A stretch of DNA of 64,000 bases, from NCBI RefSeq assembly GCF_019443125.1, contig NZ_JAHYXK010000003.1:62001-126000 (forward strand), read 5' to 3'. Under the pieces are notes generated by a model. The model saw nothing but the letters and a program-made list of their open reading frames with translations, searched no databases and was not told the DNA's origin. The translations under genes and the position numbers were made by a program. How positions within the stretch are numbered: the first letter of the stretch is position 1; every line of letters starts with the position of its first letter. This document shows, one piece after another, positions 32,832 to 44,419 of this stretch. This stretch comes from Pontibacter aydingkolensis. Its GTDB lineage: Bacteria > Bacteroidota > Bacteroidia > Cytophagales > Hymenobacteraceae.

Positions 32832-34691
32832 CTAACCTTTCAAGAAGAGCTCGTGCAGCTGGTTTAGCTCCATAATAACCAACGTTTTCTGTCCGCCTGG
32901 CGTATAGTTTGGCACCTGGCAGGCAAAAAGTTTATCTACGAGCGAATTCATTTCCAGATCCGACATACGTGCCAGTGAGCGCGATGCCAGTCGCCTGGCC
33001 ATGGCACGGGCCAGATTTTCACTTCTATCAAGCTTTAACGTAGCCGAATTGTTTTTGTACTGCTCAACCAGCTCTTCCAACAACTCTTTTTCGTTTGCTG
33101 CGTGCACATCGGCAGGTATGCCGTTAAGTATAATGGTGTTGCCTCCAAAATCCTCAAACTGGAAACCCATAGCCTTAAACTCAGCAGCAAGCTCTTTTAC
33201 AAGTATGGCATCTGCCGGCGATAATTCTATGGTCTGTGGAAACAGCAATGCCTGCGAAGCACCTGTCTTTTTCTGAAGCGAGTTACTATACTTTTCGTAG
33301 AGTATACGTTCCTGTGCTGCTTGCTGGTCCACAATCATCATCCCTGACTTTACCTGCACCAGCAAATACTTCTGATGTATCTGTATGGCTTTGTTTGATG
33401 CTCCTGCTCCTATCGATTCTGCTGCAAAGGCGTCATCCAGCAAGCCCATTCCTGACGAGGCGGAGCTCATACGTTCTTCCTGTGCCGGCTGCTCACGCAT
33501 AGGCTCATACAATTGCTCCCAACCTTTGGAAGTGGCCCTTCTGGCCGATGCAGGCGGGGTAAAACCCGGAAAAGCGGTACTGCCTCCCCCTCCAGATGCT
33601 GGTCTGCTTTCGGTATCAAACTCATTAAAGCCGCCCTGCACACGAATAGGTTGCAAAGGCGCAAAGTTTACGTCACCGTCAAAATCCAATGATGGCGCAA
33701 TATTATAAGTACCCAGTGCTTTTTTTACCGCTGCATGTACAATGGCATAAACCGTTTTTTCGTCTTCGAACTTGATCTCCGTTTTAGTAGGGTGCACATT
33801 GATGTCGATCTTTTCAGGCTCCAACTCTATAAACAGCACATAAAACGGGTGGCTGTCTTTAGGCAAAAGTCCTTCAAAGGCAGTCATCACAGCATGGTTC
33901 AGGTAACCGCTTTTTACAAAACGGTTGTTCACGAAAAAGAATTGCTCGCCACGGCTTTTCTTGGCATGCTCGGGTTTACCAATGTAGCCCCGCACGCTCA
34001 AAAACGAAGTATCCTCCTCGCAGTAAGCCATTTGTTCTTTGTAGTTGCTGCCCAGTATGCCAACAATGCGCTGGCTAAGTTTGGTTGCCGGCAGGTTAAA
34101 CACCTCCACATCGTTGTGGTATAGGCTAAAGGCCACCTCCGGGTAAGCCAATGCCACTCTTTGAAATTCATCGAGCACATGGCGCATTTCTACCGCATTC
34201 GTTTTCAAGAAATTACGGCGGGCAGGCACATTATAAAAAAGATTCTTAACAGCAATAGACGTACCCTCCGGGGTGGCAACAGGCTCTTGCAGCACAATGG
34301 CTGACCCCTCTATCAGCAGCCTTGTACCCGTTTCAGAGCCTTTACTTTTTGTCTTCATCTCTACCTGGGCCACAGCAGCAATAGAGGCCATAGCTTCTCC
34401 CCTGAAACCCATCGTCCGGATCTTGAAAAGGTCTTCTGTCGTGCTGATCTTGGAAGTGGCATGACGTTCGAAACACATGCGGGCATCAGTTTCAGACATT
34501 CCTGTGCCATTGTCTACTATCTGGATAAGCTGCTTACCGGCCTCCTTCACAATCAGCTGTATACTTGAGGCCTTGGCATCGATGGCATTTTCGAGCAGTT
34601 CTTTTACAACCGAAGCCGGGCGTTGCACCACTTCGCCGGCGGCAATCTGGTTGGCAAGGAAATCAGGCAATAAATGTATGATATCTGGCAT
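32832..34691 (-). CDS. mutL: DNA mismatch repair protein MutL
   Basis: The 619-residue protein has an N-terminal GHKL ATPase with LANQIAAGEVVQRPASVVKE, ENAIDA, DNGTGM and TMGFRGEAMASIAAVA. A transducer domain ends near residue 330, and a linker of low complexity covers about 345-425. The C-terminal dimerisation domain has DQQAAQERILYE in place of the DQHAxxE(x)4E endonuclease motif, with both usual His positions being Gln. The CPHGRP-type motif is replaced by PNYTPGGQK. The ATPase part is intact. Whether the nicking activity exists is uncertain. Confidence 0.95.
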   Translation of the reverse strand: MPDIIHLLPDFLANQIAAGEVVQRPASVVKELLENAIDAKASSIQLIVKEAGKQLIQIVDNGTGMSETDARMCFERHATSKISTTEDLFKIRTMGFRGEAMASIAAVAQVEMKTKSKGSETGTRLLIEGSAIVLQEPVATPEGTSIAVKNLFYNVPARRNFLKTNAVEMRHVLDEFQRVALAYPEVAFSLYHNDVEVFNLPATKLSQRIVGILGSNYKEQMAYCEEDTSFLSVRGYIGKPEHAKKSRGEQFFFVNNRFVKSGYLNHAVMTAFEGLLPKDSHPFYVLFIELEPEKIDINVHPTKTEIKFEDEKTVYAIVHAAVKKALGTYNIAPSLDFDGDVNFAPLQPIRVQGGFNEFDTESRPASGGGGSTAFPGFTPPASARRATSKGWEQLYEPMREQPAQEERMSSASSGMGLLDDAFAAESIGAGASNKAIQIHQKYLLVQVKSGMMIVDQQAAQERILYEKYSNSLQKKTGASQALLFPQTIELSPADAILVKELAAEFKAMGFQFEDFGGNTIILNGIPADVHAANEKELLEELVEQYKNNSATLKLDRSENLARAMARRLASRSLARMSDLEMNSLVDKLFACQVPNYTPGGQKTLVIMELNQLHELFLKG

Positions 34692-35114
34692 CCGGTAGTT
34701 AATATACTCTTTTACTATATTTTTTTACTAAAATTCAGCTATTTACAGCAACCCGGCTAAGTTTTTGCTTTTATTTAAATGTAAAAACAGAACTTATTCA
34801 GTATTAAAATTATTACTAATTTACAGACTGATTCATTTCAGGTGTTCTGAATTTGCTAAATAGGTACGATGATTGATTAATTCCTAAAAAAAGAAATTAA
34901 TTCTTGTATCGGTGAAGGGGCTGGTGGCGTTAGCATAAATAGGCAGCTACTCTTGGTGCCACGAAAGCTTCAGGCTGGCATTTTGGCAATCCTCTCTTCC
35001 CGATCAGCATTTTGCCTGCGGCAATGCATCTGATTAGTAGCCTGTTTTTTCTGAACCGTCTATGCAAAATTAGGCTTAATTTTTACTTGTTCCAATTAAT
35101 AAATAGTACTGCGG
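34692..35114. other. Long spacer between divergent mutL and GH3 genes
   Basis: The 423-bp region has no credible ORF. The part near mutL (34692-34900) is AT-rich and probably holds its promoter. The part at 34915-35051 is richer in GC, forms several hairpins and ends in a T-tract (see the separate ncRNA candidate). The last 60 bp before the GH3 gene are AT-rich. Confidence 0.6.
34915..35051 (+). ncRNA. Candidate structured RNA, family unknown
   Basis: The segment can fold into an outer pairing AGG...CTAC (near 34953) with GTAGCCT (35037-35043). A hairpin GTGCCA...TGGCA surrounds GAAAGCTTC, and a strong hairpin ATCAGCATTTTGCC/GGCAATGCATCTGAT lies at about 35002-35035. It ends GTAGCCTGTTTTTT, like an intrinsic terminator. 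It may be a free small RNA or a leader of the GH3 gene. I could not match it to a known riboswitch; a 6S-like RNA is one idea. The fold was made by eye. Confidence 0.35.
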
Positions 35115-38066
<2,952 letters not shown>

Positions 38067-38085
38067 AAGATATTATGTAGTTTAG

Positions 38086-38116
38086 CAGGTGCAGCCATTT
38101 AACTTGGCTGCACTTG
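38086..38116 (+). terminator. Hairpin after the GH3 gene
   Basis: The stem AGGTGCAGCCA/TGGCTGCACTT with a 6-nt loop is followed by a weak T-rich run. It may be an attenuated terminator before bshA. Confidence 0.55.
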
Positions 38117-38139
38117 TTATTTACACAGCACGCATAACT

Positions 38140-39276
38140 ATGAGAATCGGAATAGTTTGTTACCCTACCTTTGGCGGTAGCGGTGTGGTAGCCACAGAAC
38201 TGGGCAAAGAGCTTGCTTTAAAAGGCCATAAGGTTCATTTTATTACATACAGCCAGCCTGCCCGCCTCGATGTGTTTAACGAGAACCTGTTTTACCACGA
38301 AGTATACATTCCTACTTACCCGCTCTTCCAATATCCGCCTTACGAACTGGCACTAGCCAGCAAAATGGTAGATATTGTGCAGTTTGAGAAATTGGATGTA
38401 CTGCACGTGCATTACGCCATACCTCATGCATCAGCCGCTTATATGGCCAAGCAGATTCTAAAAACAAAAGGTATTAGTATTCCTATAATTACAACACTGC
38501 ATGGTACCGACATTACGCTGGTAGGCAAGGATGCCTCTTTTGAGCCAGTGGTAACGTTTAGTATAAACCAGTCGGATGGAGTAACTGCCGTATCTGACAG
38601 CCTGCGCACCGAAACGTACGAATACTTCCAGATAGAGAAAGACATAGCGGTTATTCCCAACTTTATTAACCTCGAAAAATTCCGGCGCCAGAAAAAAGAG
38701 CACTTCCGGATGGCCATTAGCCCGAACGATGAAAAGCTGCTGGTTCATACATCCAACTTCAGGTCGGTGAAGCGTGTAGAGGATGTAATACAGATATTTG
38801 CTCAAGTGCGCCAAAAGATGCCTAGTAAACTGTTGCTGGTAGGCGATGGCCCGGAGCGTCCTAAAATGGAAAAACTTTGCCGTGAGCTGCAAATCTGCAA
38901 CGACGTTCGTTTCCTTGGTAAACTGGATGCTGTTGAGGAGGTTCTTTCGATTGCCGACCTGTTCCTGATGCCATCTGAAAAAGAAAGCTTTGGCTTGGCC
39001 GCCCTGGAGGCAATGGCCTGCGAAGTACCAGTCATATCCTCTAACGCAGGTGGTATACCAGAATTAAATATTAATGGCACAACCGGATTTACAAGCCCTG
39101 TTGGTGCCGTAGACGAGATGGTGCAAAACGCCCTGATCATACTGGACGATGCAAACCTGTCTCGCTTTAAAGCAAATGCCCTGGATAGAGCCAGAGATTT
39201 TGACATTGCCAAGATTGTGCCCCAATACGAGGAGTTTTATCAGAAAATAATAAACGAACAGCTGGCATTACTCTAA
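38140..39276 (+). CDS. bshA: N-acetyl-alpha-D-glucosaminyl L-malate synthase BshA
   Basis: The 378-residue GT4-type glycosyltransferase transfers GlcNAc from UDP-GlcNAc to L-malate, the first step of bacillithiol synthesis. The start at ATG 38140 gives the family N terminus MRIGIVCYPTFGGSGVVATE; an open TTG start at 38089 lies within the hairpin before it. Other motifs are LHGTDITLVG, SNFRSVKRV, and the donor-site E-x7-E in PSEKESFGLAALEAMA. Bacillithiol occurs in many Bacteroidota, and this call implies a thiol pool used in place of glutathione. The other bsh genes are not in the window. Confidence 0.92.
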   Translation: MRIGIVCYPTFGGSGVVATELGKELALKGHKVHFITYSQPARLDVFNENLFYHEVYIPTYPLFQYPPYELALASKMVDIVQFEKLDVLHVHYAIPHASAAYMAKQILKTKGISIPIITTLHGTDITLVGKDASFEPVVTFSINQSDGVTAVSDSLRTETYEYFQIEKDIAVIPNFINLEKFRRQKKEHFRMAISPNDEKLLVHTSNFRSVKRVEDVIQIFAQVRQKMPSKLLLVGDGPERPKMEKLCRELQICNDVRFLGKLDAVEEVLSIADLFLMPSEKESFGLAALEAMACEVPVISSNAGGIPELNINGTTGFTSPVGAVDEMVQNALIILDDANLSRFKANALDRARDFDIAKIVPQYEEFYQKIINEQLALL

Positions 39277-39294
39277 TTATCAGCTTATTTGCTT

Positions 39295-39332
39295 AAAAAA
39301 AACCGGTTGCTGCGTAAGCAACCGGTTTTTTT
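39295..39332 (+). terminator. Terminator after bshA
   Basis: A perfect stem AACCGGTTGCT/AGCAACCGGTT with a 4-nt loop is followed by seven T residues. Confidence 0.92.
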
Positions 39333-39394
39333 ATACTTATATTTAGCTATACCGCCATAATGGCTCGTATCATACTTTGCCTTACACCCGCACT

Positions 39395-41287
39395 ATGAAC
39401 AAAGACAAATACTTTATACTTGACTTCGACAGCACCTTTACCAAAGTAGAGGCCTTGGATGAGCTAGGAGAAATATCGCTGCGCAACGAGCCCAACAAAG
39501 AAGATATACTGCAGGAAATTAAGAACCTGACCAACAGCGCCATGAACGGGAGCAGTTCTTTTTCGGAAGGTTTGACCAAACGCCTGGACTTACTCAAGGC
39601 AAACCGTACTCATTTGCAGGAGCTCATCGCTATACTTCAGGAAAAAGTATCCGACTCCATTCATCGCAACAAGGCTTTTTTTGAGGAGTTTGCAGACCAG
39701 GTCTTAATTGTATCAAGTGGGTTTAAAGAGTTTATACTTCCAATTGTATCGCCATATGGTATAAAAGAGGAGAATGTGCACGCCAACACTTTTACCTTCG
39801 ATAAGCAGGGTAATATTGTTGGGTATGATACAGATAATGTGTTGTGCCAGGACAAGGGAAAAATAAAGCTGCTGGATAAGCTTAACCTAAGCGGAGATGT
39901 ATATGTACTGGGAGATGGCTACACCGACTACGAGATAAAAGAAGCAGGCCTTGCCAACCGCTTTTACGCCTTTACCGAAAACGTGGTGCGCGACAAAGTA
40001 GTAGAAAAAGCAGAGCACGTGGCCCCCACTATGGATGAGTTTCTGTATCAGAACAAGCTCCCCATGACAATCTCGTATCCCAAAAACCGCATTAAAGTAC
40101 TGCTACTCGAGAATGTACACCCTAATGCTTTAGAGCTTTTCGGGAAAGAGGGTTACCAGATAGAAACTGTACATGGCGCTTTAAGCGAGGATGAGCTTTG
40201 CGAGCAGATCAGGAATGTATCTATACTTGGGATCAGGTCTAAAACACAGGTAACGGCCAAAGTACTGGAGCATGCCAACCGCCTGATGACCATCGGAGCC
40301 TTTTGCATCGGTACTAACCAGATAGACCTGGACGCTTGCCTTAAAGCCGGTATAACTGTTTTTAATGCCCCATTCAGCAATACCCGAAGTGTAGTAGAGC
40401 TGGCACTTGGCGAGATCATTATGCTCTCGCGCAGGATCTTTGATAAAAGTATAAAAATGCACCAGGGCACCTGGGATAAGTCTGCTACAGGAAGTATAGA
40501 AGTGCGGGATAAAAAACTGGGCATAGTGGGTTATGGTAATATTGGTTCACAGCTGTCGGTGCTGGCCGAGGCAGTAGGAATGCAGGTATACTATTACGAT
40601 GTGGTGGAGAAACTACAACTGGGCAATGCCCGCAAATGCGAATCGCTGCAGGAACTGCTACAATTAGCCGACTTTGTGACGCTGCACGTTGATGGCAGCA
40701 AGAGCAACACGAATATATTTGGAAAGGCAGAATTCGACGCCATGAAACCCGGTGCCATTTTCCTGAACCTGAGCCGGGGCCATGTGGTGGAGATTCCGGC
40801 GCTGGTAGGGGCTTTAAAATCGGGTAAACTTGGTGGTGCTGCCGTTGATGTTTTTCCTTACGAGCCCGCCACGAACAACGAGGAGTTTATAAATGAACTG
40901 CGTGATTTACCTAATGTTATACTTACACCGCACATTGGGGGCAGCACTACCGAGGCCCAGGAAAACATTGCCCGCTTCGTACCGAACCGCATTATTCAAT
41001 ACATTAACACCGGTAACACTTACCAAAGCGTTAACTTCCCGAACATACAATTGCCGGAGCTCAAAAACGCGCATCGCCTTATACATATACACACTAACGT
41101 ACCAGGTGTGCTTGCCAACATCAACAATGCCTTAGCCAGAAATGAGGTAAATATACTTGGCCAATATCTTAAAACCAATGAGCAGATCGGCTACGTGATT
41201 ACGGACATAGATAAAGTGTACGACAAGCAGGTTGTAAGCGACCTAAAGAAAGTGCCGCACACCATCAAGTTCAGAATTCTGTATTAG
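39395..41287 (+). CDS. Phosphoserine phosphatase-phosphoglycerate dehydrogenase fusion
   Basis: The product is 630 residues from ATG 39395; an upstream frame adds six residues without match. Residues 1-210 are a HAD phosphatase of SerB type: DFDSTF (Asp10 and Asp12), VSSGF, and GDGYTDYE with the metal Asp. Residues from about 225 are a D-3-phosphoglycerate dehydrogenase of SerA type: GIRSKT, GYGNIGSQ for NAD, LSRGHVVE and LTPHIGGSTTEAQENIA with the catalytic His. A C-terminal ACT domain (VPGVLANINNALA) probably binds serine. The protein could catalyse the first and last steps of serine synthesis. The middle aminotransferase SerC must be elsewhere. Confidence 0.92.
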   Translation: MNKDKYFILDFDSTFTKVEALDELGEISLRNEPNKEDILQEIKNLTNSAMNGSSSFSEGLTKRLDLLKANRTHLQELIAILQEKVSDSIHRNKAFFEEFADQVLIVSSGFKEFILPIVSPYGIKEENVHANTFTFDKQGNIVGYDTDNVLCQDKGKIKLLDKLNLSGDVYVLGDGYTDYEIKEAGLANRFYAFTENVVRDKVVEKAEHVAPTMDEFLYQNKLPMTISYPKNRIKVLLLENVHPNALELFGKEGYQIETVHGALSEDELCEQIRNVSILGIRSKTQVTAKVLEHANRLMTIGAFCIGTNQIDLDACLKAGITVFNAPFSNTRSVVELALGEIIMLSRRIFDKSIKMHQGTWDKSATGSIEVRDKKLGIVGYGNIGSQLSVLAEAVGMQVYYYDVVEKLQLGNARKCESLQELLQLADFVTLHVDGSKSNTNIFGKAEFDAMKPGAIFLNLSRGHVVEIPALVGALKSGKLGGAAVDVFPYEPATNNEEFINELRDLPNVILTPHIGGSTTEAQENIARFVPNRIIQYINTGNTYQSVNFPNIQLPELKNAHRLIHIHTNVPGVLANINNALARNEVNILGQYLKTNEQIGYVITDIDKVYDKQVVSDLKKVPHTIKFRILY

Positions 41288-41293
41288 AGCTAA

Positions 41294-41337
41294 CAAGAAA
41301 AAGGGCCGCAACTAAGTATAGCTGCGGCCCTTCTTTT
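41294..41337. terminator. Bidirectional terminator
   Basis: The stem AGAAAAAGGGCCGCA/TGCGGCCCTTCTTTT has a loop that contains an AAGTATA word. It lies between converging genes. Confidence 0.88.
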
Positions 41338-41354
41338 ATACTTTAAAGTATGCT

Positions 41355-41888
41355 TTAGAACACCTGCCCTATCTCCTGCTTTACAAAACTAATGGCACGT
41401 GCGGTAGGGTCGCTTTCAGCGGCAAGAATAGTTTCCAGAATTTTCTTAGCCAGATCAGTGCCTCGGGCATTTTCGGGCAGTTCGCGATATGTTTTGTTTA
41501 TCAGGTTTACTACTTCTTCGCGAGCGTGTTTTACCTGCTGCCAGGCTTGCTCCGTCATGTACACCTGCTGCGACATGTTGTGGTTAAACTCATTACGGAT
41601 CTCGGCTAAAAGCAAACGGTGATATTCAGCGGCTGTCTGACCGGCGGCGCCAACACGCAGCAGCATATTACTTGGCGTGATGCGCTCCAGCAACAGCACT
41701 ACTCTTTCGTAAGCCTGCAATCTGATCGGCAAAACAGTATCAGAGTTCTTCTTCCGCAGGTCCAGTAATCGTAGCTTATAATCGCGCTCATAGTGTTTTT
41801 TTACAAGGTAATACATGGCTCCCGCCACGATCAGTGCAGGTAATGCTATTTTTAAAAGTTCTATAATTAAGATGGTTGCTTCTTCCAT
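41355..41888 (-). CDS. Membrane-anchored protein of unknown function
   Basis: The 177-residue protein has one N-terminal transmembrane segment (residues 7-28, LIIELLKIALPALIVAGAMY), then a positively charged stretch and a long helical cytoplasmic domain. The sequence LRLLDLRKKNSDTVLPIRLQ followed by AYERVVLLLERI is characteristic of a conserved Bacteroidota protein family without a known role. The gene is monocistronic, between a terminator and the promoter region of the IscA-type gene. No catalytic residues are apparent. Confidence 0.8.
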   Translation of the reverse strand: MEEATILIIELLKIALPALIVAGAMYYLVKKHYERDYKLRLLDLRKKNSDTVLPIRLQAYERVVLLLERITPSNMLLRVGAAGQTAAEYHRLLLAEIRNEFNHNMSQQVYMTEQAWQQVKHAREEVVNLINKTYRELPENARGTDLAKKILETILAAESDPTARAISFVKQEIGQVF

Positions 41889-42011
41889 ATCTGTTCCTAG
41901 TTAAGCTATAAATATCGCAAAAAATTAATCTAATACCCATGAATCATTTATACGCTTTACCTGTTTACTTATTAGAACAGTTTGCCACAAGCATATTTAA
42001 GAAGAAATGCT

Positions 42012-42019
42012 TAAGTTTG
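42012..42019 (+). promoter_or_regulatory. Candidate -7 box of the IscA-type gene
   Basis: TAAGTTTG matches TAnnTTTG exactly, 28 bp before the start codon. A TTTG at 41981-41984 could be the -33 element, but the spacing of 27 bp is longer than usual. Confidence 0.45.
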
Positions 42020-42047
42020 TGGCTACAAATAAAGAATAGCTTATACT

Positions 42048-42395
42048 ATGGCAACAGAAACTAAAACTGCACCTATCACTCTGACGGAAAGAGCTTTAGC
42101 TGAGGTTAAAAATATAATGCAAGAAAAGAACGTACCAGCAGAATATGGTTTGCGCGTTGGTGTGCAAGGCGGCGGCTGCTCTGGCATGTCTTACCTGCTG
42201 GGCTTTGACAAGGCAAAAGATTCTGACGAGATCTTCAAACTGGAAGGCGTTGACCTGATCATGGATAAGAAGCATGCCATGTATGTGCTTGGCATGGAGG
42301 TTGATTTCCAGGATGGTTTGAACGCACGTGGTTTTGTCTTTAACAACCCTCAGGCTTCAAGTACCTGTGGTTGTGGCAGCTCGTTCTCAGCATAA
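42048..42395 (+). CDS. Iron-sulfur cluster insertion protein, IscA/ErpA (A-type) family
   Basis: The 115-residue protein has the three cysteines of A-type carriers: the first in GGGCSGMSY and the last two in STCGCGSSF near the C terminus. The A-type fold start ITLTERALAEVKNIM and the LGMEVDFQDG segment are present. It carries iron or a [2Fe-2S]/[4Fe-4S] cluster to target proteins in the cytoplasm. IscA and ErpA cannot be told apart by eye, so no symbol is given. The gene is monocistronic, with its own promoter box and terminator. Confidence 0.92.
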   Translation: MATETKTAPITLTERALAEVKNIMQEKNVPAEYGLRVGVQGGGCSGMSYLLGFDKAKDSDEIFKLEGVDLIMDKKHAMYVLGMEVDFQDGLNARGFVFNNPQASSTCGCGSSFSA

Positions 42396-42421
42396 CAGAA
42401 ACCTTCTTTCTCTTTAGAATA

Positions 42422-42461
42422 GGCAAAGCCCGGCTATATAGTCGGGTTTTGCTGTTTTTTT
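42422..42461 (+). terminator. Terminator after the IscA-type gene
   Basis: The hairpin CAAAGCCCGGCT...AGTCGGGTTTTG is followed by TTTTTT. Confidence 0.75.
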
Positions 42462-42488
42462 AAGATTAGCAAATGTGTTAACTTATCC

Positions 42489-43337
42489 TCATAGAAATGT
42501 GTATTCATATCGAAGTACCCCCTTCAGCTCATATTCTCTGCCGTCTGGTGTGGTAGCTTCATATACGTCTACAGAATATAATCTGCCTTTACTTCCCGGC
42601 TGCTTATCATCACCATAATGGTAAACCCATTTCTGAAACTCCCTATCTGTGTACGTGGAGAACTCACGCTCTGAAATTCTCCCCTTGGCATCATAGGTGT
42701 AGTAGGATACATGACGGACGTATAGATAACCCCCTCCCATTTTTTCACTGGTTTCTCTGGATAGATTGCCAAGCTCATCGTATTCCCGCTTAATTGTGTT
42801 ACCTACGCCGTTGAAATAAACGGAGTTTTCCTCAACCACCCTTCCAGCTCCGTTATAGGTGTAAGTGTAGGTAAGATAAGGCTCAGTTAAATCAGCGACA
42901 TAGTGCAGCATACGGGAGGGATGATTGGCCCCATCATATTCGTATTTATAAGTGCCGCTGTACTCCGAGTTGACATACTCCTTCATCTCAACCAGACGGT
43001 TATTGCTGTAAGAGTAGGTATATTTGGTAAAGGAGTTGTCAAACATTTTCTGAACTGTTCGCTCCTTCAGCACCTCGTTCTCATAGGTGTTAACCTCAGT
43101 AACCTTACAGAAACATGGCTCTTCCACGCGCTTGTCCCCGCGATACTCCTTTTTACTGATTAGCCCCTCAGGAGTGTAACTTTCGCTGCTCCACTTGACT
43201 CTTTGTCCATTTAGGTAATGCATGTAAGCCGTAACGGACTGTACATACTTCTCCTGAGAAGGAGCAGGAGTACCAGATTCTTTGCTACAGCCAGTGAGTA
43301 TTATTAATAAGCTGAGGAGTAAGTATAGCTTATTCAT
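42489..43337 (-). CDS. Lipoprotein with YD (RHS-like) repeats
   Basis: The 282-residue protein has a clear lipobox in MNKLYLLLSLLIILTGC. The mature part consists of repeated Tyr/Thr/Asp-rich strands such as KYTYSYSNNRLVEMKEY, YKYEYDGANH, YTYTYNGAGRVVEENS, IKREYDELGNLSRE and YYTYDAKGRISE. These resemble single YD repeats that wrap into beta-sheets in RHS proteins. It is much too short for an RHS shell, so it may be a small surface lipoprotein. The function is unknown. Nothing points to a toxin domain. The word AAGTATA is nearly absent from its body. Confidence 0.75.
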   Translation of the reverse strand: MNKLYLLLSLLIILTGCSKESGTPAPSQEKYVQSVTAYMHYLNGQRVKWSSESYTPEGLISKKEYRGDKRVEEPCFCKVTEVNTYENEVLKERTVQKMFDNSFTKYTYSYSNNRLVEMKEYVNSEYSGTYKYEYDGANHPSRMLHYVADLTEPYLTYTYTYNGAGRVVEENSVYFNGVGNTIKREYDELGNLSRETSEKMGGGYLYVRHVSYYTYDAKGRISEREFSTYTDREFQKWVYHYGDDKQPGSKGRLYSVDVYEATTPDGREYELKGVLRYEYTFL

Positions 43338-43456
43338 AGCAGATAGATGTGATAAATATAGTACTATACTTGTTTAATAAAATACAAATAATTATAAAAA
43401 TTACGCATAATTACTCATTTAAGTTATGTACCATAGTTTTCGGCAACAGCTTCATC

Positions 43457-44341
43457 TCAGTACGTTCTCGTCATACTTGCCGGTACTACAAGTATAAAAT
43501 CAGCTTTGTTTTTATGCTCATCCAATAGCTTTTCCAGATCTTCCTGCAACACTGTGGTAATGGTGAGCATTTTTAACTGCGGTTTGCTTTGCTTCAGGTA
43601 CCAGCCAATGCCTTCAAAATTATCAGAGTGATATGCTCCGTTGAAGTGCAGTACCTTTTTACCAGCATTAACCTGACCAAGTATAAAATGCGCCATGGTG
43701 GCATCTTTTAATGCTTGTGCCTGTACAATGTTCTGGCTTTTGGTATTGCCGTGGGTGCTGTTTCCGAACATGGCCAGCATGTTTTTATACCCGTGCAACT
43801 CCATATCTACTTTTACCGGAAGTGGGGCAATATACTTTTTAGCTTCTAATGACATGTTATCCAACGCGGTTAAGCTACCAGCAGAAACTGCAGCAGCATA
43901 GCGGCGGGGCACGTTGGTGGCAATAAAGGGCAGCTTGTTATCTTTTGCATAGCGCACCAACGGCTTATAATCGGTTTTGTAGTTGGTCCAGATACGCGAC
44001 TCCTGTTCAAAATTGCTTTCAGGCACCTGCCCTGATAGATACTCGTTTAGTACCAGCTGTACATCAGATTCAAACATTTCAGCACCTAAGGCAAAGTTCT
44101 GCCCGTGTCTTTTATGCAGGTCTTTTGCCACTTCCAGCTGTAACCAGTGTGCAATCGGGTCGTTGTGCTGCTCTCCAAACAGCACCACATCCGCTTCCTT
44201 CAACTCATCCAGCATTTTACTATACTTTATACTTTTGCCGCTTTTGGTAAACAGCTGATAAGCCGGCTTGTCTTTTTGCGCAAATGCTGTTAGCGTTGTC
44301 ATCATCAAAAACAGGATTAGTGCAGGTTTTATCTTTTTCAT
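43457..44341 (-). CDS. ChaN/Tiki-superfamily (haem-binding-type) protein
   Basis: The 294-residue protein has a signal peptide (MKKIKPALILFLMMTTLTAFAQ) and a ChaN-like EreA/Tiki fold. Conserved residues lie in VVLFGEQHNDPIAHWLQLEV (Glu-x-His of the metal or haem site), GAEMFE and HFNGAYHSDNFEGIGWYL. ChaN is an iron-regulated lipoprotein that binds haem in Campylobacter; in Bacteroidota the role is uncertain. There is no lipobox Cys, so it is likely periplasmic. It stands alone, about 80 bp from the ABC permease gene. Confidence 0.85.
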   Translation of the reverse strand: MKKIKPALILFLMMTTLTAFAQKDKPAYQLFTKSGKSIKYSKMLDELKEADVVLFGEQHNDPIAHWLQLEVAKDLHKRHGQNFALGAEMFESDVQLVLNEYLSGQVPESNFEQESRIWTNYKTDYKPLVRYAKDNKLPFIATNVPRRYAAAVSAGSLTALDNMSLEAKKYIAPLPVKVDMELHGYKNMLAMFGNSTHGNTKSQNIVQAQALKDATMAHFILGQVNAGKKVLHFNGAYHSDNFEGIGWYLKQSKPQLKMLTITTVLQEDLEKLLDEHKNKADFILVVPASMTRTY

Positions 44342-44368
44342 CAGGGTGTGGTTTATACTTCAAGATAC

Positions 44369-44403
44369 AAAAAAGCCGGTACTGTAGAGCACCGGCTTTC
44401 TAT
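44369..44403 (-). terminator. Terminator of the ABC exporter pair
   Basis: The stem AAAGCCGGTACT/AGCACCGGCTTT with a short loop has a T-tract on the minus strand, just below the permease gene. Confidence 0.85.
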
Positions 44404-44419
44404 ACTTTTATACTTGTGG

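Noticed and set aside
42489-43337. YD-repeat lipoprotein as an RHS toxin
   Set aside because: It has only a few repeats, no core RHS shell, no DPxG cleavage motif and no variable C-terminal toxin or immunity gene.
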